Assembly: GCA_025084515.1 (NCBI GenBank)
Contig: JAJAGP010003148.1
Location: 1-64,000, forward strand
Reading direction: 5' to 3'
Length of the DNA: 64,000 nucleotides
DNA from: Ancistrus triradiatus
Taxonomy: Eukaryota > Chordata > Actinopteri > Siluriformes > Loricariidae
A model generated the notes under the pieces. That model searched no databases, was not told where the DNA came from, and was given only the letters and a program-made list of their open reading frames with translations. Made by a program: the position numbers and the translations under genes. Below, one piece after another: positions 51,501 to 59,062 of this stretch; within the stretch, counting starts at the first letter, position 1; each line of letters opens with the position of its first letter.

Positions 51501-52430
51501 TAATAATATCGTTATTATGTTATAATTATTATTATTATTATTTGTAGTAGTAGTAGTAGTAGTAGCAGTAGTAGTGTTGGTAGTAATACTAGGTCTATAA
51601 TAAATATTTACATTATGCAAAAATCGTTGACAAGAGAAATTGTATCTCTAATAGCCTATGCATTTGCTTTTGGGAGAAAAAAAAAGTGTTTTGTGGTTTC
51701 ACATCTCCAAATGCCAACAAAAATCAAACTATAGCCTACAGGTTGTTTGTACCTCCAACTTCTCGATGCGCTCCTTCATGTGCAGTATCGCTCTCTCCAG
51801 CTCCTGCACGGTAAGCCCCGGAGGTCCCGCGTCGTCCTGCATCATGAGCCCGTCTCTCTGCTCCCGTTTGCCGGACCATAAAGCCGCGCTGCGCTGCGTC
51901 CCGCTCCCGCTTTCGCAGGCTGACAGTTTGCCGGTGAGCTCCTGGATGGTGCGCTGCTCGGCGCGGATCTCCTGCTCCTGCTGCTCCACGGTGCGCCGCA
52001 GTTCCTCGGCCGCGGCGCGCAGGTCGCCCCACTTCTCTCCCGCATAAACCGACTGATCATCCGCCTGGAAGCTGCTCGGCCTGCATTCTCCAGCCGGAAC
52101 CGGAGTACAGATGAGTCTGCTGACAGTCACCTGCTGCTCGATTCCATCCGCGCCCGTTCTCACACCCTTGATCCCGTAGAAGGTGGGTGCCTCGGGGCTG
52201 TTTCTCTCGCCGCTGCCGTGCAGCGCGTCCACAGCACCGGCCCGGGCCACTGAGCCCGACGGCAGGGTGAGGACGCTGGAGATGGACTGGTTATCGGCGA
52301 GCGGCTGTGAGGCGGTGGAGGCGGCGGCTGCTGCAGGAGAAGATCCGCCGTGCACCGCGGCGATGATGCAGATCACTGCTCCGACAAACGCCACCATCCC
52401 GGCGGCCAGGATTACTACGATGAACTTCAG
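36315..52430 (-). CDS. nptxr: Neuronal pentraxin receptor, five coding exons
   Basis: Type II membrane pentraxin of neurons. From family knowledge, NPTXR assembles with secreted neuronal pentraxins and clusters AMPA receptors at excitatory synapses. Joining 52430-51753, 45941-45668, 40639-40398, 38628-38449 and 36548-36315 gives 1608 nt, 535 residues plus TGA; human NPTXR is about 500. Order of parts: membrane anchor (residues 3-26), Ala/Ser-rich linker, coiled coils (about 130-172, 206-230 and 262-317), then the pentraxin domain (about 324-530) with Cys356 and Cys415 expected to form its conserved disulfide. Possible N-glycosylation sites are Asn47 and Asn405. All introns are GT-AG with phases 0, 1, 0, 0. 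The start is a CTG. Several calcium-ligand positions are changed. The anchor separates NPTXR from secreted NPTX1 and NPTX2. Coordinates span introns. Confidence 0.93.
36983..37522 (-). mobile_element. Tc1-like family E, partial transposase
   Basis: Both ends are recognisable. The minus strand reads FGRVAAKKPLLWKGNRVKRL, KANKDWNEDQEKRVLWNDKS and KFEIFGSNRR at 37242-37060, the first catalytic region of a Tc1-type transposase. The rest is deleted. In nptxr intron 4. Confidence 0.75.
37640..38040. repeat. SINE family 3 piece and inverted SINE family 1 copy
   Basis: 37640-37745 matches family 3 ('ccagggtacacctccctgcc', 'ctccagatcctgaccagcat'). 37873-38032 is family 1 inverted ('cccttatccagaggacttat', 'aaggacccaacagtggcagc', 'taccttaaccactaagccac'). 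In nptxr intron 4. Confidence 0.65.
38449..38628 (-). CDS. nptxr: nptxr exon 4: pentraxin signature region
   Basis: Encodes residues 399-458, exactly 60 codons. The acceptor is ccgtag and the donor CAG|gtgagt. It holds the pentraxin signature region HVCVSWNR at 413-420, with Cys415 as the second disulfide cysteine. The family pattern H-x-C-x-[ST]-W-x-[ST] fits except that the last position is Arg. Asn405 starts an N-L-T glycosylation site. The exon ends in LVLGQEQ, the first two residues of the calcium-binding Glu-Gln-Asp motif, which is cut by the splice junction. Confidence 0.93.
38858..39009 (+). repeat. tRNA-derived SINE, family 2 (worn)
   Basis: 'gtggtggtgcagtggtcagc', B-box-like GGTTCGATTCC and 'gtttgcatgaacacctctga'. 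It is directly followed by the hAT element at 39018. In nptxr intron 3. Confidence 0.6.
39018..40038 (-). mobile_element. hAT element with BED-like reading frame, non-autonomous
   Basis: 1021 bp, bounded by TAGTGCTGGGCATTAT and, inverted, TAGGCCTGGGCAATTA. A perfect 8-bp duplication ctagtgtg lies at 39010-39017 and 40039-40046. The minus strand has a 114-residue frame at 39830-39486 (MEENPNTEQLLPMKNVVYVI and onward) that resembles the N-terminal BED region of hAT transposases and ZBED proteins. The zinc-binding Cys pair is missing (VRFKQVSAS), while HLEHSH keeps the His side. There is no catalytic domain. In nptxr intron 3. Confidence 0.85.
40090..40312 (-). repeat. tRNA-derived SINE, family 2, inverted
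   Basis: Ends in 'actgcgtcaccgtgccaccc', the inverted tRNA-like head; body 'taacgcatgtctttggaacg' and 'gtaggatattctggagatgc'. It ends 86 bases from nptxr exon 3, on its intron 3 side. Confidence 0.7.
40398..40639 (-). CDS. nptxr: nptxr exon 3: first part of pentraxin domain
   Basis: Encodes residues 318-398. The acceptor is ctgtcag and the donor GAG|gtacac. It begins the pentraxin fold with FPEGYRLSFPLRS, then LTVCMWLRP carrying Cys356, the first cysteine of the conserved disulfide. The stretch FSYAVSEDPHELVL lies where pentraxins carry a calcium-binding Asp-Asn pair (Asp60-Asn61 in C-reactive protein). Neuronal pentraxins usually keep Asn before the Glu there; this copy has His. Confidence 0.92.
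40697..41822 (-). mobile_element. Tc1-like family G, longest copy
   Basis: Begins 'tacactcactggctactgta' and ends 'aactggcagtgtacctaatg', the paired ends of this family. Internal 'attggattgagatctggtga' and 'ccattctcctctgacctctgg' are inverted transposase coding sequence (SPDLNPIE-type block), broken by stops and deletions. In nptxr intron 2. Confidence 0.75.
41930..42085 (+). repeat. tRNA-derived SINE, family 1, 5' truncated
   Basis: Starts inside the head ('gactggaccagaaggtccag'), with worn B box GGTACAAATCC, then 'gccactgttggatcctt' and tail 'gctctggataagagtgtctg'. In nptxr intron 2. Confidence 0.7.
42090..42845. other. nptxr intron 2, no feature recognised
   Basis: AT-rich intron sequence. 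42545-42700 ('gtttatcatgtgcacagcac') looks like a worn repeat but could not be assigned. Confidence 0.35.
42849..43529 (+). mobile_element. Mariner/Tc1-type non-autonomous element, complete
   Basis: Left 'cagtggtacctcagttctca' after TA, right 'aacaaccgaggtaatattg' before TA. Non-coding. A second copy lacking its right end is at 26336-27130. In nptxr intron 2. Confidence 0.65.
44003..45523 (-). mobile_element. Tc1-like family C, nearly full length
   Basis: Right end intact (CACTG then TA at 45524-45525). The left inverted repeat lacks about its outer 40 bp. The minus strand carries most of the transposase in three frames: 45154-44792 (helix-turn-helix, SKALGFQRTTVKAIIHKWQR, GRLTKITPRAQRRL), 44826-44644, and 44617-44303 (MMVWGCFDASGLGRLAVING, QQDNDPKHTS, WPSQSPDLNPIEMLWHDLKK). 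All three catalytic acidic positions appear present; frame changes separate them. The best preserved transposase in the window. In nptxr intron 2. Confidence 0.9.
45668..45941 (-). CDS. nptxr: nptxr exon 2: central coiled coil
   Basis: Encodes residues 227-317 plus the first base of codon 318. The acceptor is cttgcag and the donor AAG|gtgagg. The first 35 residues are Pro/Gln/Ser-rich, followed by a charged coiled coil (VEDLERELKRKMRVLEEERK and onward) ending in SSLEQ. This matches the oligomerisation stalk of neuronal pentraxins. Length is 274 nt, leaving phase 1, which exon 3 completes as a Gly codon. The next intron holds a Tc1-like element (44003-45523) about 145 nt past this donor. Confidence 0.9.
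45970..46910. other. nptxr intron 1, no feature recognised
   Basis: Unique-looking AT-rich sequence with a short TG repeat at 46696-46713. Confidence 0.4.
46917..47465. repeat. Cluster of three SINE family 1 copies
   Basis: 46917-47103 is inverted, 47130-47324 is forward and well preserved, and 47325-47465 is inverted and 5' worn. They abut each other. Each shows the diagnostic 'ctcaaggac(c/t)cagcagtggca' or its complement. In nptxr intron 1. Confidence 0.8.
47470..48270. other. nptxr intron 1, no feature recognised
   Basis: AT-rich with an A run near 47596. Nothing coding was recognised. Confidence 0.4.
48275..48440 (+). repeat. SINE, family 3 (partial)
   Basis: 'gtgcttatgccacagcaacc', 'agccctgcaatgaactgttg' and 'ctgactaggataagtgggga' match the body and end of the copy at 51183-51425. 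Confidence 0.5.
48590..48957. mobile_element. hAT-type remnant
   Basis: Ends in 'gtgtatcgttacacccct', the inverted form of the AGGGGTGTAACGATACAC terminus typical of hAT miniature elements. Internal 'tcgaatcatgaactcaatat' and 'caaattgaatcatg' fit. The left end is not clear. In nptxr intron 1. Confidence 0.5.
48990..49185 (-). repeat. tRNA-derived SINE, family 1, inverted
   Basis: 'catttacatttacagcattt', 'cccttatccagagcgactta', 'aggacccaacagtggcagct' and 'accttaaccactaggccac': a nearly complete inverted copy in nptxr intron 1. Confidence 0.85.
49190..50510. repeat. Unique stretch, then family H repeat
   Basis: 49190-49790 is unassigned. 49795-50505 is the longest family H copy. Its two halves are partly inverted with respect to each other ('cagactgtagtccatctatt' and 'agaaacagatggactacagg'; 'gatcagacacagcagtgctg' and 'cagcactgctgtgtctgatc'), which suggests a foldback structure. 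Confidence 0.6.
50515..51180. other. nptxr intron 1, no feature recognised
   Basis: Unique-looking. 50640-50830 is less AT-rich but no exon was recognised. Confidence 0.35.
51183..51568 (+). repeat. SINE family 3 and adjacent microsatellites
   Basis: 51183-51425 starts 'gctcgggtggcacagtggtc' with B-box-like GGTTCAAGACC and ends 'ccaggataagtgggctt'. It is followed by ATA repeats at 51487-51508 and TAG repeats at 51546-51566. Confidence 0.6.
51753..52430 (-). CDS. nptxr: nptxr exon 1: CUG start, membrane anchor, first coiled coils
   Basis: Encodes residues 1-226. The CTG at 52430-52428 is preceded by GCCACC and followed by A, and leads straight into a hydrophobic anchor (KFIVVILAAGMVAFVGAV...). 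The frame is open back to a TAA at 52571-52569, with no ATG between that stop and the CTG. The first in-frame ATG is residue 12, in the middle of the anchor, and would spoil it. After the anchor come an Ala-rich linker, a Cys pair (108 and 116), and heptad-like segments at about 130-172 and 206-226. The exon is GC- and CpG-rich. The donor is GAG followed by gtacaa, phase 0. The fit to the known CUG start of rat NPR is strong. Confidence 0.92.
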
Positions 52431-52600
52431 GGTGGCGGTTTGAGAAACGACGGCTGTGAGAATCAATGTAAAGTTCAAGATGTGAACAGGTTCAAGTTGA
52501 TCAGGTTGGTACAGAACATCAGGAGCTGTCTGTTCTAAGGATGCCGCCAATGTGTTGCGCTGCCACGCTTAATCTCCGCCCACCTTCTCCATTACGCGCA
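51780..52600. promoter_or_regulatory. CpG-rich 5' end of nptxr
   Basis: This stretch is much richer in G+C and CpG than the AT-rich flanks. It covers exon 1 and about 170 bases upstream, as expected of a vertebrate CpG-island promoter. A GC-box-like GGGCGGAG (minus strand) lies near 52576-52583. No TATA box at a convincing distance was seen. The transcription start was not determined. Confidence 0.5.
52475..52519 (-). other. Upstream open reading frame 2 of nptxr
   Basis: ATG at 52519, then 14 codons to TGA at 52477-52475, out of frame with the receptor. It ends 44 nt before the CTG. Ribosomes could terminate here and reinitiate, or scan past. It is very likely within the 5' untranslated region because it is so close to the coding start. 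Confidence 0.45.
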
Positions 52601-52607
52601 GCTCCAT
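52569..52607 (-). other. Upstream open reading frame 1 of nptxr
   Basis: A 12-codon frame starting at ATG 52607 and ending in TAA. It lies 139 nt upstream of the CTG and is in the same frame, so its TAA also shows that the receptor frame cannot start further upstream. It is translated only if transcription starts above 52607, which cannot be judged here. A GC-box-like GGGCGGAG lies within it. Confidence 0.4.
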
Positions 52608-52619
52608 CCTACCACTAAC

Positions 52620-52885
52620 CACCTACAAGGTGTGGGTGAGTAGTACTCAACATCTAACGTGTACTTTTGCTGCTTAGTGCATAAGCCGAAATTTTTGGAA
52701 ACTTTGTTGTTTCACTTAAGTACCTTAACCAATATCTCTAGTCAATATTTGCTACTAGGAAAAGTATCTGTTGAATTACAGGCATTATGAATACCTTATA
52801 TCCAGACCCAGGTGCGTTTCTAGATTACTTGTACTGAGGCACACAGAATTTAGAACTGCATCCCTCTGCTTGCCAATCAGTCTTA
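52620..52885. other. Upstream of nptxr, no feature recognised
   Basis: AT-rich sequence directly upstream of the CpG-rich start. No TATA box or further exon could be placed. Confidence 0.35.
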
Positions 52886-52889
52886 GCCT

Positions 52890-53159
52890 GCTACCCTTTC
52901 AAAGCTGCTACCCGATCAAGCTCCGTCAGAGTGTACAAAAAGCTGCCAGATGCTGCTATTCCTCAAGTGTAAAGGGAGCCTACAGCAGCTGTTTTTTTCT
53001 TATTGCTTTTCAGTTTTTTAATACTGCATACAAATTTCCTGCTTTTTCTGGTTGTATTCTAATAAAGAGACTGAGAAATAATTATATGTGATTATTGTAC
53101 AACTGCTAATACAGTAGTATATCTAAACTAATGGTGGCCTAAGACTTTTGCACAGTACA
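52890..53159 (-). mobile_element. Tc1-like family E, one end only
   Basis: 'ctgcatacaaatttcctg', 'ttctaataaagagactgaga' and the terminus 'aagacttttgcacagtac' match the ends of the copies at 11042-11491 and 32079-32559. Confidence 0.7.
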
Positions 53160-53164
53160 TTATA

Positions 53165-53540
53165 TCAAAGATACCAGTGTCTTGAGATTGTGCTATTCAA
53201 TTTTAGTCTACAAGTTAAAAGACAGTTCGTCTTCATTACCAAAATGCACTTCTGGCATGTCTTCCCATGTGTACCAGCAGACCCCTACAGCCAATTCAGA
53301 ATGCAGCTGGATGCTTGGTTTTCAATTCACTCAAGTTCTCTCACGTTCCCTTTACAGGAAGCCGCCCACATGAGATTTACCTGAAGGGATTATTCAAACC
53401 CCTCTCTGTACTCTGTCCTTTGAGGCCCAAAGGATACAGGCATCTTGGCGTTTCTTTGTACTGCCCACAGGTGGAGGAATGAACTTCCCCTCACTGTTCA
53501 AATGACAAAGTCTCTTGCTATGCTTCTAATAAAACCTCAA
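53165..53540 (+). mobile_element. LINE ORF2 C-terminal fragment (L2/CR1-like)
   Basis: Reads like the end of a fish LINE: 'gccaattcagaatgcagctg' (IQNAAG) and 'tggaggaatgaacttcccctc' (WRNELPLTVQ), with frameshifts between. Confidence 0.55.
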
Positions 53541-53639
53541 ATCAGAAGTTGGGACGATATGGAAAATGCAAAAAAAGAAAAGAAAACAAAAAAAAACCCC
53601 AACAAAACAATGCGTCATCCAATTACTGTAACATTTATT

Positions 53640-55044
53640 TATCAGATTTTCACACCAGTCCTAAAAGTAGATAGAGAGAACCCAGTTAAACAAATGAGAC
53701 AAAAATATTATACTTGGTCATTTATTTATTGAGGAAAATGATCCAATATTACATATTAGTGAGTGGCAAAAGTATGTGAACCTCTAGGATTAGCAGTTAA
53801 TTTGAAGGTGAAATTAGAGTCAGGTGTTTTCAGTCAATGGGATGACAATCAGGTGTGAGTGGGCAGCATGTTTTATTTAAAGAACAGGAATCTATCAAAG
53901 TCTGCTCTTCACAACACGTTTGTGGAAGTGTATCATGGCACGAACAAATGAGATTTCTGAGGACCTCAGAAAAAGGGTTGTTGATGCTCATCAGGCTGGA
54001 AAAGGTTACAAAACCATCTCTAAAGAGTTTGGACTCCACCAATCCACAGTCAGACAGATTGTGTACAAATGGAGGAAATTCAAGACCATTGTTACCCTCC
54101 CCAGGAGTGGTCGACCAACAAAGATCACTCCAAGTGCAAGGTGTGTAATAGTTGGTGAGGTCACAAACGACCCCAGGGTAACTTCTCATCTGCTCATCTG
54201 CAGTTTGCTAAAGATCATGTGAACAAGCCAGAAGGCTATTGGAGGAATGTTTTGTGGACGGATGAGACCAAAATAGAACTTTTTGGTTTTAAAGAAAAGC
54301 GTTATGTTTGGAGAAAGGAAAACACTGCATTCCAGCATAAGAACCTTATTCCATCTGTGAAACATGGTGGTGGTAGTATCATGGTTTGGGCCTGTTTTGC
54401 TGCATCTGGGCCAGGACGGCTTGCCATCATTGATGGGACAATGAATTCTGAATTATATCAGAGAATTCTAAAGGAAAATGTCAGGACATCTGTCCATGAA
54501 CTAAATTTCAAGAGAAGGTGGGTAATGCAGCAAGACAACGACCCTAAGCACACAAGTCGTTCTACCAAAGAATGGTTAAAGAAGAATAAAGTTAATGTTT
54601 TGGAATGGCCAAGTCAAAGTTCTGACCTTAATCCAATCGAAATGTTGTGGGAAGGACCTGAAGCGAGCAGTTAATGTGAGGAAACCCACCAACATCCCAG
54701 AGCTGAAGCGTTTCTGTACGGATGAATGGGTCAAAATTCCTCCAAGCCGGTGTGCAGGACTGATCAACAGTTACAGGAAAACATTTAGTTTTTCAGTTAT
54801 TGCTGCACAGGGGGGTCACACTGGATACTGAAAGCAATGTCCACATACTTTTGCCACTCACTAATATGTAATATTGGATCATTTTCCTCAATAAATAAAT
54901 GACCAAGTATAATATTTTGTCTCATTTGTTTAATTGGGTTCTCTTTATCTACTTTTAGGACTTGTGTGAAAATCTGATGATATGTTAGGTTATATTTATG
55001 CAGAAATATAGAAAAGGGTTCACAAAACTTTCAAACAACCACTG
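53640..55044 (+). mobile_element. Tc1-like family A, copy 5, best preserved coding part
   Basis: The right end is intact (CACTG then TA at 55045-55046). The left inverted repeat starts inside ('atcagattttcacaccagtc'). It carries most of the transposase in two frames (see the pseudogene entry). Its right terminus abuts a short family F remnant. Confidence 0.85.
53935..54675 (+). pseudogene. Tc1-like family A transposase, frameshifted
   Basis: The N-terminal part starts ATG 53935: MARTNEISEDLRKRVVDAHQ, then LHQSTVRQIVYKWRKFKTIV (helix-turn-helix) and SGRPTKITPS. After about 54185 a deletion of roughly 130 bases, compared with copies 2 and 4, shifts the frame. The catalytic part at 54219-54674 reads RNVLWTDETKIELFGFKEKR, SIMVWACFAASGPGRLAIID, QQDNDPKHTS and WPSQSSDLNPIEMLW. 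The DDE-type acidic positions are present but the N- and C-terminal parts are out of frame. Confidence 0.85.
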
Positions 55045-55069
55045 TACATTGATATTTTAGAGCAACATA
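55045..55069 (+). mobile_element. Family F remnant, left piece
   Basis: 'tacattgatattttagagca' matches family F at 3908 onward ('tacattgagattttagaaca'). It is a 25-base island between family A and family D elements. Confidence 0.7.
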
Positions 55070-56680
55070 CAGTGGCTTGCAAAAAGTATTCGGCCCCCTT
55101 GAACTTTTCAAAACCTTTTGCCACATGTCAGGCTTCAAACAAAGATATGAAATTGAAATTGTAATTTTTTGTGAAGAATCAACAACAGTGGACACAATCG
55201 TGAAGTGGAAACGAAATTATTGGATATTTTAAACTTTTTTTAGAAATAAAAAAATGAAAAGTTGGGCGTGCTAAATTATTCGGCCCCTTTACTTTCAGTG
55301 CAGCAGACTCACTCCAGAAGTTCAGTGAGGATCTCTGAATGATCCAGTGTTGACCTAAATGACTGATGATGATAAATAGAATCCCACCTGTGTGTAATCA
55401 AGTCTCCGTATGAATGCACATGCTCTGTGATAGTCTCAGAGTTCTGTTTTAAAGCGCAGAGAGCATCATGAAGCCCAAGGAACACACCAGGCAGGTCCGA
55501 GATACTGTTGTGGAGAAGTTTTAAAGCCGGATTTGGATACAAAAAGATTTCCCAAGCTTGAAACATCTCAAGGAGCACTGTGCAAGTGATCATATTGAAA
55601 TGGAAGGAGTATCAGACCACTGCAAATCTACCAAGACCCCGGCCGTCCCTATAAACTTTCAAGCTCAAACAAGGAGAAGACTGATCAGAGATGCAGCCAA
55701 GAGGCCCATGATCACTCTGGATGAACTGCAGAGATCTACAGCTGAGGTGGGAGACTCTGTCCATAGGACACTGCACAAATCTGGCCTTTATGGAAGAGTG
55801 GCAAGAAGAAAAGCCATTTCTCAAAGATATCCATAAAAAGTTTACCACAAGCCACCTGGGAGACACACCAAACATGTGGTAGAAGGTGCTCTGGTCAGAC
55901 GAACTTTTTTGGCCACAATGCAAAACGTTATGTTTGGTGTAGAAGCAACACAGCTCATCCCCCTGAATGCACCATCCCCACTGTCAAACATGGTGGTGGC
56001 AGCATCATGGTTTTGGGCCTGCTTTTCTTCACAGGGACAGGGAAGATGGTTACAGTTGATGGGAAGATGGATGGAGCCAAATACAGGACCATTCTGGAAG
56101 AAAACCTGTTGCAGTCTGCAAAAGACCTGAGACTGGGACGGAGATTTATCTTCCAACAAGACAATGATCCAAAACATAAAGCAAATCTACAATGGAGTGG
56201 TTCACAAATAAACATATATCCAGGTGTTAGAATGGCCAAGTCAAAGTCCAGACCTGAATCCAATCGAGAATCTGTGGAAAGAGCTGAAAACTGCTGCTCA
56301 CAAACGCTCTCCATCCAACCTCACTGAGCTCAAGCTGTTTTTTGCAAGGAAGAATGGGCAAAATTTCAGTCTCTCGATGTGTGCCAAACTGATAGAGACA
56401 TACCCCCCAAAGTGACTTGCAGCTGTAATCGCAGCAAAAGGAGGCGCTACAAAGTATTAACGCAAGGGGGCTGAATAATTTTGCCTGCCCCACTTTTCAG
56501 TTTTTCATTTCTAAAAAAAGTTTAAAATATCCAATCAATTTCGTTCTACCTCATGATTGTGTCCCACTTGTTGTTGATTCTTCACAAAAAAATTACAATT
56601 TCATATATTTATGTTTAAAGCCTGAAATGTGGCAAAAGGTTGAAAAGTTCAAGGGGGCCAAATACTTTTGCAAGCCACTG
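55070..56680 (+). mobile_element. Tc1-like family D, full length
   Basis: 1611 bp with TA at 55068-55069 and 56681-56682. Inverted repeats start 'cagtggcttgcaaaaagtat' and end 'acttttgcaagccactg'. Transposase pieces: 55558-55836 (QTRRRLIRDAAKRPMITLDE, HRTLHKSGLYGRVARRKA), 56007-56200 (TVDGKMDGAKYRTILEENLL, FQQDNDPKHK) and 56224-56415 (LEWPSQSPDLNPIENLWKEL). Catalytic blocks are recognisable but frames change at least twice. Confidence 0.9.
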
Positions 56681-56883
56681 TATGCTACCTTCAACTTTTT
56701 TTGGAATGTGTTGCAGACCTGAACTGCATAAATGGATGTTTATTAAGTTGACCAGAAAAAAACATAAGATCTGATTTCCTACTGTCTGGAATAAAATACA
56801 AAACAAAGTAAATGTAAGAAACACTGTGTTTCTTAATTTGCATTTTCCATACTGTCCCAACTGTTTCTGATTTGGGGTTGTAC
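56681..56883 (+). mobile_element. Family F remnant, right piece
   Basis: 'tatgctaccttcaactttt' continues the left piece as in 'gcatatgctgccttc' of the copy at 3926. It ends 'ctgatttggggttgta', the family terminus. The middle of F is deleted. Confidence 0.7.
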
Positions 56884-56889
56884 ATGCTA

Positions 56890-57570
56890 TAAATGTTAAT
56901 GTAATTCTACTGGCATTATTCACTACGGTGCAGCTATAGGTGGATGCCTTTTTTACCATAGGCTTACCTATGCAAAACACAGCTGTGTGACCTACATACT
57001 TGAGAAGTAATCTAAAACTCCGTCGATTGCCTTTCTAAAATTACACCATCCTATTCTTGGTTATGTTTTAATTTAAGCTGCGACGCAGCACTGAGGCGGT
57101 AAAGGGAAAAAGCTCAGCTAATGAGGATAAGCACGAGTGCATGTGTGTGTCTAACAGGTTACCAGGATACAGTTGCCATGCCTTGTGATAGAAGGCTAGC
57201 TAGAGTTGTTCCATATTACGCACTGTTCCGAAAGAGGATGAAATAGGCTTGGAGTCTTTCCCATCTCCTAAGTGAAGTGGCACAATTTCTACACAGGCAC
57301 AAGGATAGTGCAATAGAGAGAATCATAGAGTGAGAAGCAGCATGAATTAGGGCACATTAAATGTGGATGATCTGGGACAGCCATTCTCTGCCCCTCCATT
57401 CCTGAAACACATTCTGATTATAATTCAGTCTTCGATGAGAGAATGAGAGCGACAGAGAGAATATTCTCAGCCACAAAAGGGCCGGGTTGCCAAGCAATGA
57501 TTATATGAATGACAAATGTCTGAACTGTTCTCGTTCTGAATGATTTGTATATTCTTTTTTAGGATTACTG
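56890..57570. other. Intergenic, no gene recognised
   Basis: Unique-looking sequence with no identifiable motif. Confidence 0.35.
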
Positions 57571-57576
57571 AGACTG

Positions 57577-57749
57577 CCCAGGAAAAAATGTACTGTGAGA
57601 TATGACAGTAGAACCATGAAGGGGCCAAATTACCACCAAAATTCATAGTAGAACTGTGAACTTCGTGGTTAAACTGTGAACGTTCACGTTAAAAAGGTCA
57701 AGAAATTCATAGTTTTACTATGAAAATTCACAGTACATTTTTTCCTGGG
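57577..57749. mobile_element. Miniature inverted-repeat element, 173 bp
   Basis: Perfect 22-base inverted ends: the left begins cccaggaaaaaatgtactgt and the right ends acagtacattttttcctggg. The middle holds shorter repeats of 'aactgtgaac' and 'ttcatagt'. Non-coding. Confidence 0.75.
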
Positions 57750-58040
57750 TGTTTCAGACAACAGGTGGTCTGTCTCAGTATGAAGCCAAACATGAAGATG
57801 TTTATGGTAATCACTCCTGATACAGCTGCAGTAGACAGAACACGTGTCAAAATGTAGCTTTTCATGGGATTCAAGCTTCTAAATGAAGATTCAACTGGTG
57901 AAAAGAAACAATGAGCAACCGCCTGAGGGCAGGTAGTTGTTTACGTGCGAACATTGGTGGCTATGGACTGCCATCTAGTGGGCAACTTAAAAGCTCGGAA
58001 GCCTGTGAAATATTTTACGCTTCTGAGCAGACACTCCTAC

Positions 58041-58496
58041 TAGTGATGGGAATTCTGGCTCTTTTCAGAGAGCCGGCTCTTTTGGCCCGGCTCACTAAAA
58101 AGAGCCGGCTCTTTCGGCTCCCAAGTGGTTCTTTAGATTTTTTGTAGCTTCATCTATTACCAAATTATGTGTAAAATGAATTACTAATGTAAAAACACAT
58201 GATATCCAATGTTTGTTATTATTAATATGGTTTTTATTTATATACTCACAATGGAACACAGTAAAATAAAACACAAAAACGAAGACCCATCTCAATTACA
58301 GGTCCAATCTGGTCTCAGGTCTCTGATTATGTGTATTATTTGTAAATTTGCAACTATATACAGGGAAACAAGACATCATCAACAAAAAATCACTCAACAA
58401 AATCTAAATAAAAATCACAATCAGGAACCGGCTCCCGTCGTTCATTTCAAAGAGCCGGCTCTTAGAACCGGATCGGTCGCGACCGACACATCACTA
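58041..58496. mobile_element. hAT miniature element, 456 bp
   Basis: Ends TAGTGATGGG and, inverted, TAGTGATGTG. Perfect 8-bp duplication actcctac at 58033-58040 and 58497-58504. Multiple 'agagccggctctt' palindromes lie near both ends. No transposase. Confidence 0.85.
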
Positions 58497-58504
58497 ACTC
58501 CTAC

Positions 58505-59055
58505 AACGCGATTTATAATTCATGCTAACCATGCGCTAGAGGAATTTGAAAAGACTTGAGAACTTTTAAAAGACTAAAGTCTGACAACATCTCATATCTA
58601 AAGATTTGTCACAGGCTATGAATTTGCAAAGACGGGGATCTTAAGGTCATTCATTGCAAGACTGCAACTAGAATCATTTTGAGATCAGACCTCAAGTTCG
58701 ATTACAGGAAAGCCACATACAGTGTGTGCACCAGTACGATCAATTATCAGTTCCTAACTTTTGTCCCCATTAACCCATGACCATCCGTGACTCATACCAT
58801 TGTCACACCTTTGGTTCTTGATGCGAGGGTTTTTGTTTTAATTGAATATATTGTGTTAAAAGTCTTGAACATATATATGTCAAGTCTGCCTTTTTGCTGC
58901 ACCTTTGTACTGTGGTGTTTCATTTCTATATGCTTTCTTTTGTTTTACACAAAATAAATGCAATAAAGAGCTTTCTCAATAAAGAGAATTCTTGCAGAAT
59001 GTGTATTTATTCATCTTTTCTTTGTTGTACAACAGAACAAAGTAGCACATTCATT
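58505..59055. other. Intergenic, no gene recognised
   Basis: AT-rich sequence; nothing assigned. Confidence 0.35.
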
Positions 59056-59062
59056 CGTTCAT

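Noticed and set aside
52431..52550. Extending nptxr upstream to the first possible TTG-started frame at 52550
   Set aside because: There is no ATG there, a TTG start is not expected in vertebrates, the added residues resemble no pentraxin, and the CTG context and anchor position fit the known start.
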